Positions 12,488-25,867 are shown, counted from the stretch's first letter. The stretch is 64,000 bases of DNA from Ailurus styani (GCA_002007465.1 LNAC01000039.1:186001-250000), one strand, 5' to 3'. Notes: generated by a model not told the origin, from the letters alone. Translations and numbers: made by a program.

Positions 12488-12695
12488 TTTTTTTTTAAGA
12501 TTTTATTTATTTATTTGAGAGGGAGAGCAGAGCAAGAGCAAGAGAGAGAGTGACAGAGAGAGAGCATATGAGCAGGGGTGTAGGACCAGGAGTAGGAGAA
12601 GCAGGCTCCCTAAGGAGCAGGGAGCTGGTTGTGGACCCCAGATCATGACCCAAGCCAAAGGCAGATGCTTAACCTACTGAACCACCCAGGTGCCC
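12488..12695 (-). mobile_element. Can-SINE with target duplication
   Basis: T-rich start through GA-rich region to CTACTGAACCACCCAGGTGC. Duplication 'ctgactagcaaa' at 12476-12487 and 12696-12707. Confidence 0.92.
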
Positions 12696-13082
12696 CTGAC
12701 TAGCAAAAGAAAAAGGGAGGGAGAGAGTAAACTGCTTCTTATTTCTACACTATTTAAAATATTCCTTTTAAGAATAATGAAATGTCTTTTGTAAATTAAC
12801 AGCAAATGAAATTTCCTTTTCAAAATATTATATAATCACAAAAGCTACAAAAAGACTAAGTACTAAAGAAGATGAAATATATACATCATCCCTAGTAATT
12901 TGTAACTTTTAACAAGGAGAAATACTATCAAAAGACATATTACCAGGGATCCAATATACAATAAATACCATGACCAGTTATCAATACTATACTGTTTACT
13001 TGAAAGATGCCATGTGAATAAAGCTTTAATGTCCTCACCATAACAAAGGAAAATGGAAATAATGTAAAGGATGTGCTAACTG

Positions 13083-13190
13083 ACCTTACAGTGGTAAACA
13101 TTTTGCCAATACACACATGTATCGAATTATCACATTGTACACCTTAAGCTTATGCAATGTTATATGTCAGTTATATCTCAATAAAACTGG
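13083..13190 (+). repeat. L1 3' end, old
   Basis: The stretch with TATCGAATTATCACATTGTA, CACCTTAAGCTTATGCAATG and TATATCTCAATAAAACTGG is the 3' terminus of a mammalian L1, in + orientation, followed by a G run (13189-13202). Confidence 0.65.
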
Positions 13191-13327
13191 GGGGGGGAGG
13201 GGAAGACCTGCTAGAACATTTTTAACCCCAAACAAAAATTAAGTTTTTAGTAGGGGGTGGGAGGGCAGCCAAGGATAGCAGTTAAATCCTCCTTCATTCC
13301 TACACTATTTTAAATATTCCTATTAAC

Positions 13328-13381
13328 ACTGAGATCATAACCCAAGTCAAAGGCAGACGCTTTACCAGCTGAGTCACCAGA
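13328..13381 (-). mobile_element. Can-SINE head fragment
   Basis: GAGATCATAACCCAAGTCAA followed by GCAGACGCTTTACCAGCTGA and GTCACC is a reversed, decayed SINE head of about 54 bp with no tail. Confidence 0.65.
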
Positions 13382-15329
13382 TACGGAATATTCCTACTGA
13401 GAATATAAACTGCCTTTTGCAAATGAATGAAAAGTTAATCTTACTTTTTGTTTCTTATAGGATCACAGAATGCTACAAATTAGACCATGTGCTTCAGAAG
13501 GACCCATGCCTACAATATTTCAACCAAAAAAAAATATTACTTTTAAAAATTAAAATATTAAAATCTTACTTCGTGGAAACAGATTCTACAACTATATTTA
13601 GAAGTTTAGTAAATATTTAAATAACCTGTTCTTCCAGGAAATTCTTTATAATTATTTTCTAACAAATTCCTCTGCTGAATGTTCAGTCTTTCTTCAGGTT
13701 TCCAGTACATCCTCTTTTTAAGAATTATTTGACTTACTGAATTTGCAGACAATTACATCACCCCTAAGTCTTCATTGTAATATTAAACCAAAAAGCAGAA
13801 AACAAAACAAAGCAAAAAGTCCCCACTATCACCAACAAAAACCTACTTCCTTCATTCAACAAATATTTAGTTAGTACATACTAAGTAACAGGTAAGCAAA
13901 GTTAGAAACTAATTATACGCTCTCTGAGGTTGAAATAAGCAACCCTGGCCCCCACTAAGTGGGCTTTTCCATGGTTAGCACAGCATTTGGGAGATTCAGG
14001 ATCCCTGAGCTGCTTAAAGGAAGGGCAAGAAGCACCAGCTGCCATAAACACTGATGTGCACCGAAAATGTCTTAATTCTCCTCATGAGCAACACATTAAA
14101 CATGCTATAAAAGATGAAAAAGAATTTTTTATGTCAGCGAAACTTTTAGTTTTACATGAACTTCCAAAATAGAAAGAAAGGTGGTAATGTAAAACTTCTT
14201 GAAATAAAAGGCAAAAGGGATAATTGGGCTCCAAATGAGAAGGGATAAAACCTAGAAAATCAGCACACTGAATAGAGATGAAGTCTAAGGCAAGAAATGA
14301 TAACCTGATGCTCACACAGATGAGAGCACTGAGCCTGAACCAACAGCAATCCTATTTTTAAATACTGACAATGTGTAAAAATTAAAGGCAAATTTTGAAT
14401 AATCCAGACATAATTTTTTAAACCCAGATCTGTATAAAAATGATACTTCTAGAAAGAGTTTTGAGTAAAGGAACACAGCAAAAATTAAAAAGAGAATGAG
14501 GGAAAAAAAGAAGTAGTAGATCTTTTTAGGTTTTTTCCTATCTTTTCTTTCTTCATTTACACATACATTAAAACTAAATTTCAACCTCGAGGTATTTTTA
14601 CTTAAAGAGTTGTCCCTTTGAAGATTTGTTCAGAAAGTTCATGCCTCAGTAACCAAAAGAACACTGTGAAAATAATTTTAATTTCTAACTGTGGTAGCAA
14701 CCACAGATAAAAAAGGATTAAGATAAAATTTTAAAATTAAAAATAAACCATTGCAAAGCTTATCTATGATGCTTTCTGTATCCATAAATAATGATAGAAA
14801 ACTTTAGATAAGATACAAAGCAACATATATCAACTATTTCTGAAACATGAGTCTGAAATGACTATGGAAAACAATGACTATGGAAAATGAGTCAACGACT
14901 ACAGAAGCTATTAGTAGGTTTCTTGGCATTGTGAAATAGTGCTTCGTTTCATACTACTGAATGGTCTTCATCACAGAAATAAATCTAGTATATTCATAGT
15001 AACTATGTTATGACAACCACACACAGTTCTCAAAACATTTTAAGATCAATTTTAAAACCATAACATATAATCTCAGAGTTGTTGGACAATTTAAAAAAAT
15101 TTAAGATCCATTTGCCAAAGTGAGATACAAATTAGACATGAAAGTATTACTAACTTAAGTTCTTTAACAGTATCTTGAAGTTTTCTGTTAGTCTAACTAT
15201 TCTCAACTTGATTATGTCAAATGTTATAATCCAAAAGATAAGATTTTAAAGTTAGAAGTTTCTCAATTTTTCCTGGCTTCCAAATTTTACCAATTATAAC
15301 TCTACAAAAGTATTAATAGTCACAGCTTA

Positions 15330-15331
<2 letters not shown>
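13382..15331. other. Intron, nothing recognised
   Basis: Two kb of AT-rich intron between a SINE fragment and the CA microsatellite. Short frames near 13417, 13987, 14082 and 14312 show no domain, splice context or codon bias; I see no repeat I can name. Confidence 0.6.

Positions 15332-15388
<57 letters not shown>
15332..15388. repeat. (AC)28 microsatellite
   Basis: An uninterrupted run of 28 AC units plus a final A, in the intron between the exons at 11423-11757 and 18523-18673. Likely length-polymorphic. Confidence 0.98.
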
Positions 15389-15393
<5 letters not shown>

Positions 15394-16012
15394 CATATCA
15401 AGATTCAGGAAGCCTAAATGGTCTATCCCATGCTCACACTGCTTCAATAATCATAACTACCTTCTCCTTCAGATGCCCCAAAGTTCCAAGGCACTAGATA
15501 AAAACCTCTTCACACTGAAAAAAAAAATGGCTAAGTGTTAAGATTAACTTAAAGGATTTCTAAGATAAATCAGAAAACTAATAACAGGATGTTAAACAAT
15601 TTCACCTACTAAAACCACATGGCCTATAAACCCACTCATACTTAATGGAAAACCCATTAGTTAATCCTAACAATAAAGTGACATGTTAGAGTACCTAGTT
15701 AATGAAATGGAAAGTAGGGATCAATTGCTACCTTGGACAAAATGTGGTAAAAATTAAAATGGTATTTCCAGTTCAGCATTGCAGGAACTCAGGAAATGGT
15801 TATGATCTTTATTTACAACTGTAAATCACCCCACAATGAACAGAAGACTTTATGTAAAAAAAATGACAATGGAGTTTCTATTTTTTATCCTTTTAATTTG
15901 GAAAACAGACCATTTTGTCATTCTTCAATCTACATTTAATTCATAAAATTATATGAACAGACTAAGTTTTTAATAGTAACACCTAATATTTTTTAAAAAT
16001 TAGGTGAGTTTT

Positions 16013-16215
16013 GGGCGCCTGGGTGGCTCAGTGGGTTAAAGCCGCTGCCTTCGGCTCAGGTCATGATCCCAGGGTCCTGGGATCGAGGCCCACATCGGGC
16101 TCTCTGCTCAGCAGGGAGCCTGCTTCCTCCTCTCTCCTCTCTCTCTGCCTGCCTCTCTGCCTACTTGTAATCTCTCTCTCTCTGTCAAATGAATAAATAA
16201 AATCTTTAAAAAAAA
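16013..16215 (+). mobile_element. Can-SINE (young) with perfect target duplication
   Basis: Head GGGCGCCTGGGTGGCTCAGT, 'ttaaagccgctgccttcgg' body, A tail. Duplication 'aaaaattaggtgagtttt' at 15995-16012 and 16216-16233. Confidence 0.96.
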
Positions 16216-17025
16216 AAAAATTAGGTGAGTTTTGTAATAAAAATATTTTACAAAGTTAAAGGCAAAACTTTAAGAGAAAATAAGTGGTCAGAGGCAAAGG
16301 AGTTGTCAATGATGCAGAAAACAATAACTTAAGAAAAAAGAAACTAACATGAAATAAAATAGAAAAAAACTTTTTTTTATTATACATGTCACCGGTATAT
16401 GAGAATCAAAACAGAGTTTAGATTTCATTAAAAAAAAAAAGCTCAAAGAAAACCAGTGACACCCTTTTCTACTCTGTTATACTTGTATGGATGGGCTAGA
16501 TAGAAAACTAACATTTTAAATCAAGCATTTAATTCCTATACAAAGGCTATGAATTAAACACATTACTTATTTTCTGATATCATTAGCAAACACATGGCTG
16601 ACTTAAATTTTAACAACAAAAAAATCAGACAATAGTGAATATAATCCACACTCAATTTGGATAATAGTGACTATTGACACCTGATTTGATTTTCTATTCA
16701 TCATTACAGATAAGCAGAAACAATAAGCAGAAAACCAAATCAAGCCTAGATTCAGAAACTAACAGCATGGGCCACACCAGAATACATTAAGAACAACTGC
16801 ATGTAATGTGAATGTTTAAGCAATAAAACTCACAACAATGACAAAACAGTGGCTCAATAATCAGATTCAAATTTTGCAAAGACAGTAAGTTATCACTCCA
16901 AACTAATGTTGAGGAAGTGGTATGTGAAAAGTCAAAATTTGAATTACAAGAAGATGTATAACTAACTTCTTCCAGGAGGTGGCACAATAGGGGAAAAAAA
17001 AGGAAGGAAAAATGAGAAACTCTTT

Positions 17026-17067
17026 CTCTCTCACACACAAATACACACACACAAACACACACAAACG
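17026..17067. repeat. CA-rich low-complexity tract
   Basis: Interrupted CA run (tctcacacacaaatacac then acacaaacacacacaaac). The two minus-strand open frames crossing it are low-complexity shadows. Confidence 0.85.
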
Positions 17068-17588
17068 GCTAAAAACTCTTTCCAACACTAATTCTTTAAA
17101 ATACAGTGAAGCAGCATATCATACCTATTTTAGGTTATTAAAGAATCTACTGGCGTCAAAATGCTAATAAAGCAGTTATTTGTAACTGTCTGGGAAAAAA
17201 ATTTCCACTTAAGAAAAAAATCATTTAGCATAGGTCATTAGTTTTACTTCAAATTATTTATGTCACTTTTTAGATAAATAACCTATATTTGTACTCAAAA
17301 GACTAAAGAAATATAAGCCTTGTGAACCCAAAAGCAAATTTTATACTATGAAAATCTCTTAAGAAAATTACCTTTAAAAAAATAACAGGAAAACAGTTAT
17401 AAAGTTACACATTTGTCCAACATCTGAGTTATTTAAAAATATAATGCCACAAAAAAGTCTTAGCAATAGCAACTGTAGCCATGTTCACTTTGCTTAATTC
17501 ATAAAATTGTTATTTAATTTGGGTAGCAACATTGTCTTGGGTCTTATAGGAAGCAGCTGAAGCAATACAAAATATTTTAAGAAAATAT

Positions 17589-17822
17589 GGGGTGCCTGAG
17601 TGGTTCAGTTGGTTAAGCATCTGCCTTTGGCTCTGGTCATGATCTCAGGGTCCTGGAATGGAGCCCTGCATTAGGTTCTCTGCTCAGTGGGAAGCCTGCT
17701 TCTCCCTCTGCCTCTGCCCTCCCACCACTACCACCCCCCCCAACCTGTACTCTCTCTCTCTCTCTCTCAAATTAATAAAATCCGAAAGAAAGAAAATAAA
17801 AGGAAAGGAAAGAAAAGAAAAG
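17589..17822 (+). mobile_element. Can-SINE (older) with simple-repeat tail
   Basis: Head GGGGTGCCTGAGTGGTTCAG, CT-rich region with (CT)n near 17750-17768, then a GAAA-type tail (ggaaaggaaagaaaagaaaag). Confidence 0.85.
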
Positions 17823-17966
17823 ATCTCGATGATTTTTCCTTGAAGTGATCTCAAGAATTGGTAGTAAATGCAGGAAATGAAAGTAATCTTACTTCAAAAA
17901 CACATACACAGACACACACATAACACACATGTGGTAATAATCTCTAAACAGAAACTAGATATTTTC

Positions 17967-18162
17967 AGAGGGGAGGTGTGTGAGGGGATGGGTTAAACAG
18001 GTGATGGGGATTAAGGAGTGCACTTGTCATGATGAGCACGAGCTGACGTATGGAATTGTTGAATCACTATACTGTATACCTGAAACTAACATTAATACTG
18101 TGTGTTAACCAACTGGAATTAAAATAAAAACTTTTAAAAAAAATGGACACAAGAAAAAAAAA
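17967..18162 (+). mobile_element. 5'-truncated L1 with target duplication
   Basis: About 196 bp of carnivore L1 3' UTR (GTGAGGGGATGGGTTAAACA, GATGGGGATTAAGGAGTGCA, TGTGTTAACCAACTGGAATT, A tail). Duplication 'gaaa(a)ctagatattttc' at 17951-17966 and 18163-18179. Confidence 0.9.
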
Positions 18163-18507
18163 GAAAACTAGATATTTTCTTTCCGAGTAAGAATTTTTTT
18201 TTAAAAAAGCATGATGGTTGCATATTGTCACATTTAAACATTTAAAACCTGAAATCCAATAAAAATGTAGATTTAAATATCTTTACCCTTTAGAATACAA
18301 CACTAATGGAATTAAAATGTTAGTTGTAAGAAAAACAGAAAACTCACCACTTAAGATTGCTGTTGATTAGACAGAAATTAAAGGAGAAAGGTGTGCCTAA
18401 TTAAAAAGTGGTAAAAAAAAACTAAACTTAGTTTGTGATGTTTCTGACTAATGAATGTAAGCTTTATCAAATTCATCTCTTTTTCAACTATCTTCCTAAC
18501 AACATCA

Positions 18508-18702
<195 letters not shown>

Positions 18703-19502
18703 TTAGGTGGACAAAAACAAATTAAATTTTCAAATACTTAATTTAAGACCTTTTCATCACATTGACCATGGGTTTCCTAATACAACTAGCAAACTTCCTA
18801 TCATGATAGGGTTGGAATGTTTTGTTTAACAGGAAGTTGCTATACATTATTTGAATTGCATATGAATGAATTACTGATATTTAAGCAACCAGAATATAAT
18901 TAATAATCAAAGCATAAAAATTTATGAAGAAAATCACCACTGTAAAACAGTTTCTTGAGGTACCAACTTAAGCCAATCTCAAACTTTCACTTCCAAAAGT
19001 ATATATGAAAATTACAGAGTCTTTAGAACTGAGAACATTTCACAGAGAAACAATGACAGAAATGTTATGCTCTTAAGTCAACCCACAACTCAATTACTCT
19101 TCTATCCATAACCTTATTTTCCCATCTCTCCCCAGAATAGTAATCAACTGTTCATGTACAGTAGAACATTTACAAATTGAAGAATCTTAAAGTTACTATC
19201 AGCAAAGGTGGTTCTCTACATAATGGGTAGTGTTACAACTCTACATAAATATAGGATATATATCCCTGATACAAAAAAAGAAAAACTCAAATCCAATTAA
19301 CACAACAATACTGAATATAATATAAACCTATTTTATAAACCAAAAACCCCTTCAGAATCCTATAATGCCTGGGGATTGCTCATCATTACAAATATCAACC
19401 AACTACCCTTCCACAAAAAACTGTAGGAGTTAGGCTAAATCTGTACTGAATCTAATGACAGATATTTTTAAAAAAAGATATTTGTTGTTGTTCAGGGACT
19501 GG

Positions 19503-19716
19503 TTTTTTTTAAGATTTTATTTATTTATTTATTTATTTATTTGACAGAGAGAGAGAGAGAGAGATTACAAGTAGGCAGAGAGGCAGGCAGAGAAAGAGGA
19601 GGAAGCAGGCTCCCTGCCGAGCAGGGAGCCCAACCTGGGGCTCGATCCCAGGACCCTGAGATCATGACCTGAGCCGAAGGCAGAGGCTTTAACCCACTGA
19701 GCCACCCAGGCCCCCC
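19503..19716 (-). mobile_element. Can-SINE (young)
   Basis: T-rich start with an expanded ATTT run, GACAGAGAG, then CCACTGAGCCACCCAGGCCC. Flanks 'actggtttt' and 'gggtggtttta' suggest an imperfect target duplication. Confidence 0.9.
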
Positions 19717-19939
19717 AGTGGGTGGTTTTATTTTGAAATGCCTAATATCAGTTATCTTGTATTACAACAGTTGCTCAAAAGCAGAGTAAAGAGTTACATT
19801 AACTTTTGGGCAGAATGGTACGATTGTCTTTGTATACATTAATTATCAAAGTTTACCCCATCTTCCCCTAAGTGTATTTTTACCCAGCTTACTAAAATTT
19901 TCCTCTATGATATTTTTAGGTATCCTTTAACATTAAAAA

Positions 19940-20215
19940 AAGTTAAGGATTAGGTGGATGGGGAGATGGGCAAAATAGATAAGAGGGATTAGGAGGTACA
20001 AATTTCCAGTTACAAAAATAAGTCAAGGAGATGAAAAGTACAGTATAGGGAATACTCAATAATATTTAATAACATTGTATGGTGACATATAGCAACTATA
20101 CTTATGATGAGCACTGAGTAATATACACAATTGTTGATTCACTATGTACGTTGAACATCTGAAACTAATATAACATTGTATGTCAACTACACATCATTCC
20201 ACAATAATATGGAAA
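19940..20215 (+). repeat. L1 3' end, middle-aged
   Basis: GTACAAATTTCCAGTTACAA, then GTACAGTATAGGGAATACTC, ATGATGAGCACTGAGTAATA and GAAACTAATATAACATTGTA give the usual order of a carnivore L1 3' UTR in + orientation. Confidence 0.75.
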
Positions 20216-21602
20216 CAGCAAATGCCTACTTCTAAGTATTCTAGTGTGATAAGTGCCAAACAGAGGGTATTTTCTATCCTGATGACATGTGAACCCAAAA
20301 TTATCTGATATTTTCACTTCAGTATTCATGTTGTTTCTCACTCTAAGAATTATTAAATTGTTAAAAACAGCCAATAAAAATTAGCTATCAGTTGCAAGTG
20401 TTATTAGTAAAATGTAAGTTACTACTACCCATACTGTATTGAACTGGGACAGCTCTATCACATTAGCAAAACTTTTTTAGTATCTTTGACTCAAATGTGT
20501 ACAGAATTAGTACTTGAGCTTGTATTCATTTTTACATATTTGTCTTTATGAAGTGTTTCTAATTTTATATCCTAAGACTGCTGAGACTGACAAAATAGAA
20601 ATTTAGTTCGGCTGCAACTATTTCCTTCTTTAATTGGGTTGTGACTCTTGGAAAAGTTAACTATGGTGACTCGCAAATTCTTCCATGAGAAAGAGGTGAA
20701 TCTGACTTTCGTCTGCAAAATTACCATATATATAAAGATTTAAGCACCTCATCTAGAAAACACATCATGAGTTATCTTAAGAAGTATCTTCTTACACAGT
20801 GGAATCTGAGTATCACTATGAATTATTAATAGTCTAATAATTTTATTTACTGTACCCAGTTTAAACTTCTTCCAAGCTGATTCACCACCTAAAAAATGTT
20901 ATTTTTCACTTTACAACCAGTGAAATATCTCTTTAGTATTAAACAAAAATATCATAAAATCCAAACTTCATCATATCCTTCTCCATTTAAACATAAAATG
21001 GTAATTTCTTCCCAAGCCACAAGGTACCTTAACATAAAAGTTTTAACATAAGTTTCCTAATGCAAAGCCCTATCAATATACTTACCTTTGGTTTATATAA
21101 GAGTAAACTTTCATTCAGTGTCTCACTAAGCAAACAGCTATAATTTCTCTGTTCATTTAAACACTGATAACTATCTTTATCTTTAATCGTAAGTACACTG
21201 AAAGCAAGATAACTCAATTATTTAGTGAAACCCAACATTACGTGCAAAAGGGCCTTCAGTATTTATTACCTCTAGTAAATATTCCTAGAATAAGTTAGAC
21301 AAAAGGCTATCCATTTCCTCAAAAGTAAGCTAAATAACATCTCAATTGTCTCTAAATACATATTTGAATTGGTTTCCTTAATTAAAATTTCTATTAAAGT
21401 ATGTAGCCAAAATTATATCACATTGTGGGTTAAGAAACATAAAATGATTCACAAATGAATAAACAAAAAGGAGACAATTTGCAAAAGTACCATGAAACAT
21501 AAACTGGCAGAGGGGAATAATTTTTATATGAGATCCTCTTAAGACTCTACATTGGCAGTTGTGAGATAATAGAAAATATATATACTGGTCTCTGCTCCTG
21601 GT
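20216..21602. other. Intron, nothing recognised
   Basis: AT-rich sequence between an L1 3' end and an old repeat. Two minus frames (21029-21217 and 21378-21611) lack any recognisable feature. Confidence 0.6.
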
Positions 21603-22250
21603 TTCTGGCACAGAGTTCCTAAAACCCTCGTAATTTCCTAAGTGATAAGAGCACTAGGAACATCTTTTGTTCTAATATTTGGTCTTTGACCCATTTCCTG
21701 ACATAGAGTTCCTAAATCCCTTGTAATTTCCTGGGTGATAGCAGTGTCTTTTGTTCTACTGACGTGACTCTTAGTGGGCTCCTGGATGAAGGCTGGTCAT
21801 GAGAAAGATGAAGCCATGATGAGCTGCTTAGAATTTCCAGTGCCACCCCACATTCTCCAAAAAGGAGAGAGGGCCTGAAAATGCAGTTAATGACCAACAT
21901 GCCTATGATAAAGATAGGAGGCCCAAGATAAAGCCTCCACAAAAAGCCCAAAAATATGGGGTTCAGGGAGCTTCCAAATCTAAGAGGAAGTAGGTCATAA
22001 GAACCTCTGATATGAAGGGAAGTCAGACAGAAGGTGTGGGTAACCTGGGGACCTACCACTTGCAATTGGCATCTGAAAGAGGGAGCAGTCTCATAGGAAT
22101 GAGCCCTTAACCTATGGGATCTGACTTATCTCTAGATGGACAATTGTCAAAGCTGAGTTAAACTGTACACCAGTTGATGTCTAAAAAATTTCTTGGTGTG
22201 GGGAATAAAAAACCCACACATCTGGTGAGCATGGCAGAAGTCTGAGAGTA
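21603..22250 (+). repeat. Old interspersed repeat, + copy (family not named)
   Basis: Includes GATAGCAGTGTCTTTTGTTC, GTGACTCTTAGTGGGCTCCT, GGGGTTCAGGGAGCTTC, ACCTACCACTTGCAATTGGC, GAGCCCTTAACCTATGGGAT and AAACCCACACATCTGGTG. I recognise the wording as a widespread mammalian repeat, possibly LTR-type, also present reversed at 26040-26815. The first part contains a tandem duplication of about 95 bp (21603-21690 and 21697-21770). The 117-codon minus-strand frame across it is a chance frame. Confidence 0.55.
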
Positions 22251-22574
22251 AAGGAGAAACATAGGATTTCTCAAAAGAGTAAACAATACAATAAATTCTA
22301 ATAAAATACTAATAACCAATACTCACTACCAATCTCAAGAAAAAGATACTCAGAGCCCAAAAATGGCCATAATTAACAGATTTCATAAAGCAAATGAAAA
22401 GTAGCACTGTAAGTGGTGAGGCAGTACAGGTTGGCAAAATAGTTTTAAAAGCTGTTATGGTCATGGCTCCCTTTTCCCCACTCTACTGCCATTCCACTAA
22501 TCTCCCTGTTACTTTTTTTTTTTCCCTGTTACTTTTAAGGGCTAGATCGTAACCCAGAATCTACTCTCTACTAG

Positions 22575-22748
22575 TGAGTATAGGAATCCTGATTCTTCTA
22601 CGTGTTAGCTTGGTAAATGGTTAAACTTCAGTTTTCTTCTATGTCAAATGGAAATAACTACCTAAATAACAAAATTACTGTGAGGTTTAAATGAAATAAT
22701 GTATGTGAATATTCCTTAGCTTACTGCCTGGTTAATAAGTATTAAAGG
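22575..22748 (+). repeat. MIR fossil SINE
   Basis: Sense MIR order: TTAGCTTGGTAAATGGTTAA, TATGTCAAATGGAAATAACT, GTGAGGTTTAAATGAAATAA, ACTGCCTGGTTAATAAGTAT. Confidence 0.65.
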
Positions 22749-22872
22749 TAAACTTAAAAACATAAATACAGAAAAACACAGGCTTTCTTATTATTGTAGA
22801 AAACAAAAAGTAGGGAAAGATTTAAATAGAAAAAAACAAGTAAGTTTTCTAATGTAAGAAATGTAGAGTACT

Positions 22873-23043
22873 GGGCCGCCTGGGTGGCTCAGTTGGTTAA
22901 GCATCTGCCTTCAGGTCCTGGGATTGAGCCCTGCGTCAGGTTCCCTACTCAGTGGGGAGTCAGCTTCTCCCTTTGTCCCTTTCCCCCATTTGTGTTCTCT
23001 GTCTCACTCAAATAAATAAATAAAATCTTAGGGGGAAAAAAAA
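22873..23043 (+). mobile_element. Can-SINE with internal deletion
   Basis: Head GGGCCGCCTGGGTGGCTCAG but the GGTCATGATCTCAGG segment is missing, making it shorter than usual. Duplication 'agaaatgtagagta' at 22857-22870 and 23047-23060. Confidence 0.9.
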
Positions 23044-23109
23044 GAAAGAAATGTAGAGTATTTGTAATAACCGTAATTATTATCTCTGGCACTTTTCCAT
23101 TTATATAAT

Positions 23110-23460
23110 CATCATCATCATCTCCACTATGTGCCAGACAATCTGCCTGGCACTTTATAGTACCTTATCATTGTATTTTTACAATGATAACAATTCATTA
23201 AGAAGATATTTAATACCATTTTCCAACAAGGAAATAAAATCCTGACTGAATGTAAATTAAATATAGGGAGAGATCTTATCTATTTTATTTACAATCACCT
23301 ACCAGATGGTCTGGTGGATAGTAGGCACTGAGAAACATGTATTAGATATATGGCTAGATGATAAAGGGAAACTCAAAACAGTTACTTGCTGAGATCACAC
23401 AGTAAATAGTGATATTTGGATTTAAACCTGAGTCCCAAGCCATGTCTTTATTTAGTATGC
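23110..23460 (-). repeat. MIR fossil, diverged and probably broken
   Basis: Reverse MIR pieces: CACTATGTGCCAGACAATCT, ACCATTTTCCAACAAGGAAA and, further on, ATCACACAGTAAATAGTGAT with GGATTTAAACCTGAGTCCCA. Confidence 0.5.
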
Positions 23461-24049
23461 CTGAATTATAGAAAGTCCTCATCAAATAAATGGATTAATA
23501 GAAAAAGCAAAAAAAAAAAAAAGGATTAATAGAAATGACTAAATAAAATAAGAGCATTATGTAAAGCTGAAATTCAATGAATGTCATAAACAGAATTTAA
23601 AGTAGTCTCAAAAGTAGAAACTGAATTAAAAAAATTAGTAAATGGTACACTCAGTAGAAATGTTGAAAAACGAATTAATGGATAAAATAACACAAGGGGG
23701 TGACCTTGGTATCATGAAGAGTAAGGGGCCTAGCAATGACCCTTCTAAATAAATGGTATACAGTGTGATTCTGGTCTGAAGTATATGAAAAGCCCAAAGG
23801 AAGACAGAAAAAAAGGGCTATCATAATGGATTCAACAATGTAGCCGATTTCTAGAAACGGCATGGAGTTGGGAGGAAGAAACGCCAGTTGCAACCACAGA
23901 GATGAGAGAAGACTGTGACCTGTTCTAAGACTTTCACTGTATTAAGAGAAGTGAAAAGAAAACTACAAAAAAGCATCCAAACAGAAGTGGGCCAAATTTA
24001 AAAGCTTAGAAAAAACACATTAACCATTTCTAAATGACTGTTTATTCCT

Positions 24050-24255
24050 TTTTTAAGACTTACTGGAGAGAGAGAATAGGTGTGCGTGCATGCAAGCAAG
24101 GTGAAAAGCAGAGGGAGAGGAAGAGAGGGAATCCGAAGTGGACTCCACAGAGACCATGGAACCTGACACAGGGTTCAGTCTCACAACCCTGATATCACAA
24201 CCTGAGCTGAAATCAAAGGTCGGATGCTTAACCAACTGAGCCACCCAGGTGCCCC
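24050..24255 (-). mobile_element. Can-SINE (older) with target duplication
   Basis: TTTTTAAGACTTACTGGAG to CAACTGAGCCACCCAGGTGC. Duplication 'taaatgactgtttattcct' at 24031-24049, with one mismatch in the copy at 24256-24274. Confidence 0.92.
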
Positions 24256-24913
24256 TAAATGGCTGTTTATTCCTAATTGGGACTGTTCCTAACTGGGGCA
24301 GCTAATCATATACTGTGACGTATGGTTGCAGTGAAATGTAATATATATAAACGCAAGTAATATAAAGGCATTACCTCCATGGATACAGCAATGAACCATT
24401 AAAACCATAGCAACTTCTGGAAAGAATAAAGAACTGAATGGAGGGGGACAGTTTAGGACAAAAACTTTATAAGGGATCATGAGGGTATACAGGCTGAACA
24501 GTAGTAGCCCATACACAGAGTTCTATAAATTAGTGATCAATATTCCTGAACTATTTTCTTGGGGGAAGAATCAAAAAAAAAAAAAAAGACTCCGAAACTT
24601 TCTTGATTATTCTTCATGTACGTTTTATTTAGATGACTAATCTAAGCTATCATTTTATAAAATTTTAGACACCTATATCCAAATCCATTTAAGTACGTCT
24701 CTAATTTTAGTCTCTCTAGAGACTAAAATCTCCCAGTAATAGCTGATTGCCCTGGTCCTTTAAAACAAAACAACAGTAAGTCAGCAAATTTTTAGAATAT
24801 CTTAGCAATGACAAAAACATCCAACAAAATAAAATATTCCCAGAAAAGACTGAAAGGAAACAAAGCTCACAAATACTGCCACCAATTGATTTGCTTATAT
24901 TTTGAAACACTTA

Positions 24914-25021
<108 letters not shown>

Positions 25022-25453
25022 CTAAATTTTTTACAAATAAAAAATGTGATTATACAATAGTGCATTAAACTTTATCAAGAAATTAATTACCTATTAGTTT
25101 AAAAAGTATCCCAAAGCCAATGAGCTGAAATCAAGTCCTTTACAGTTATTTTGCCTTGCATAAATTCAAAAGCTAATACAGAGATGACATAAAATCTTTT
25201 AAAAATCACCTAGTAAATAAAAAAGCAATAAAAAATGCTAATAAATAGAAATCACCAAGTTCATTTACAGAAATTTAATTCCAAACTTCTAAAATGTAAG
25301 AGAAGTTTAGACTCTGCAATTTTTCAGAGTAAAGCTATTACAAATATAGGCTCAATAAACTAGTGATTACCAATGATATGATATTTCTCCTTAGATTATT
25401 TTCCCCTACCTATGGGGAAAATTCCAATTATTTTAAGCAAAAACCAAAGACCC

Positions 25454-25657
25454 GGGGCGCCTGGGTAGTTCAGTTGGTTAAGCATCTGACCCTTGGTTTC
25501 AGCTCAGGTCATGATCTCAGCATTGTGGGATTAAGCCCCAGGTTGGCTCTGGGCTCAGTGCGGAGTCTGCTTGAGATTCTTTCCCTCACCCTCTCCTCCT
25601 GCCCCCCCCACGCATGTGTGCACTCTCAAATACATAAATAAAATCTTTAAAAATAAA
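25454..25657 (+). mobile_element. Can-SINE (older)
   Basis: Head GGGGCGCCTGGGTAGTTCAG, GATCTCAGCATTGTGGGATT body, CT-rich region, AATACATAAATAAAATC tail. Lies in the 852-bp intron between the exons at 25874-25975 and 24915-25021. Confidence 0.9.
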
Positions 25658-25867
25658 ATAAAACAAAGACTCAGAGGGCAGAAGACTCATAGGGTTAAAT
25701 ATTAGCACAAGCTTATTAGTATATAATTCATATTTTCCTATAATGCAAATAAGCAAATCTGAATCATTAAAATATTTGTAATACTAAAATTGCTAAGCAC
25801 ATTTTAAAATGCCACATATGCTAAACATGAATAAAACTTGTTTATTTACAAGCTACTAGCACAATTA

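Noticed and set aside
16787..17088. Cys/Val-rich minus-strand frames (MCVCVCVFVCERE)
   Set aside because: They are produced by a CA/GT low-complexity tract.
21712..22065. 117-codon minus-strand frame
   Set aside because: It falls wholly in an old interspersed repeat and shows no domain or splice context.
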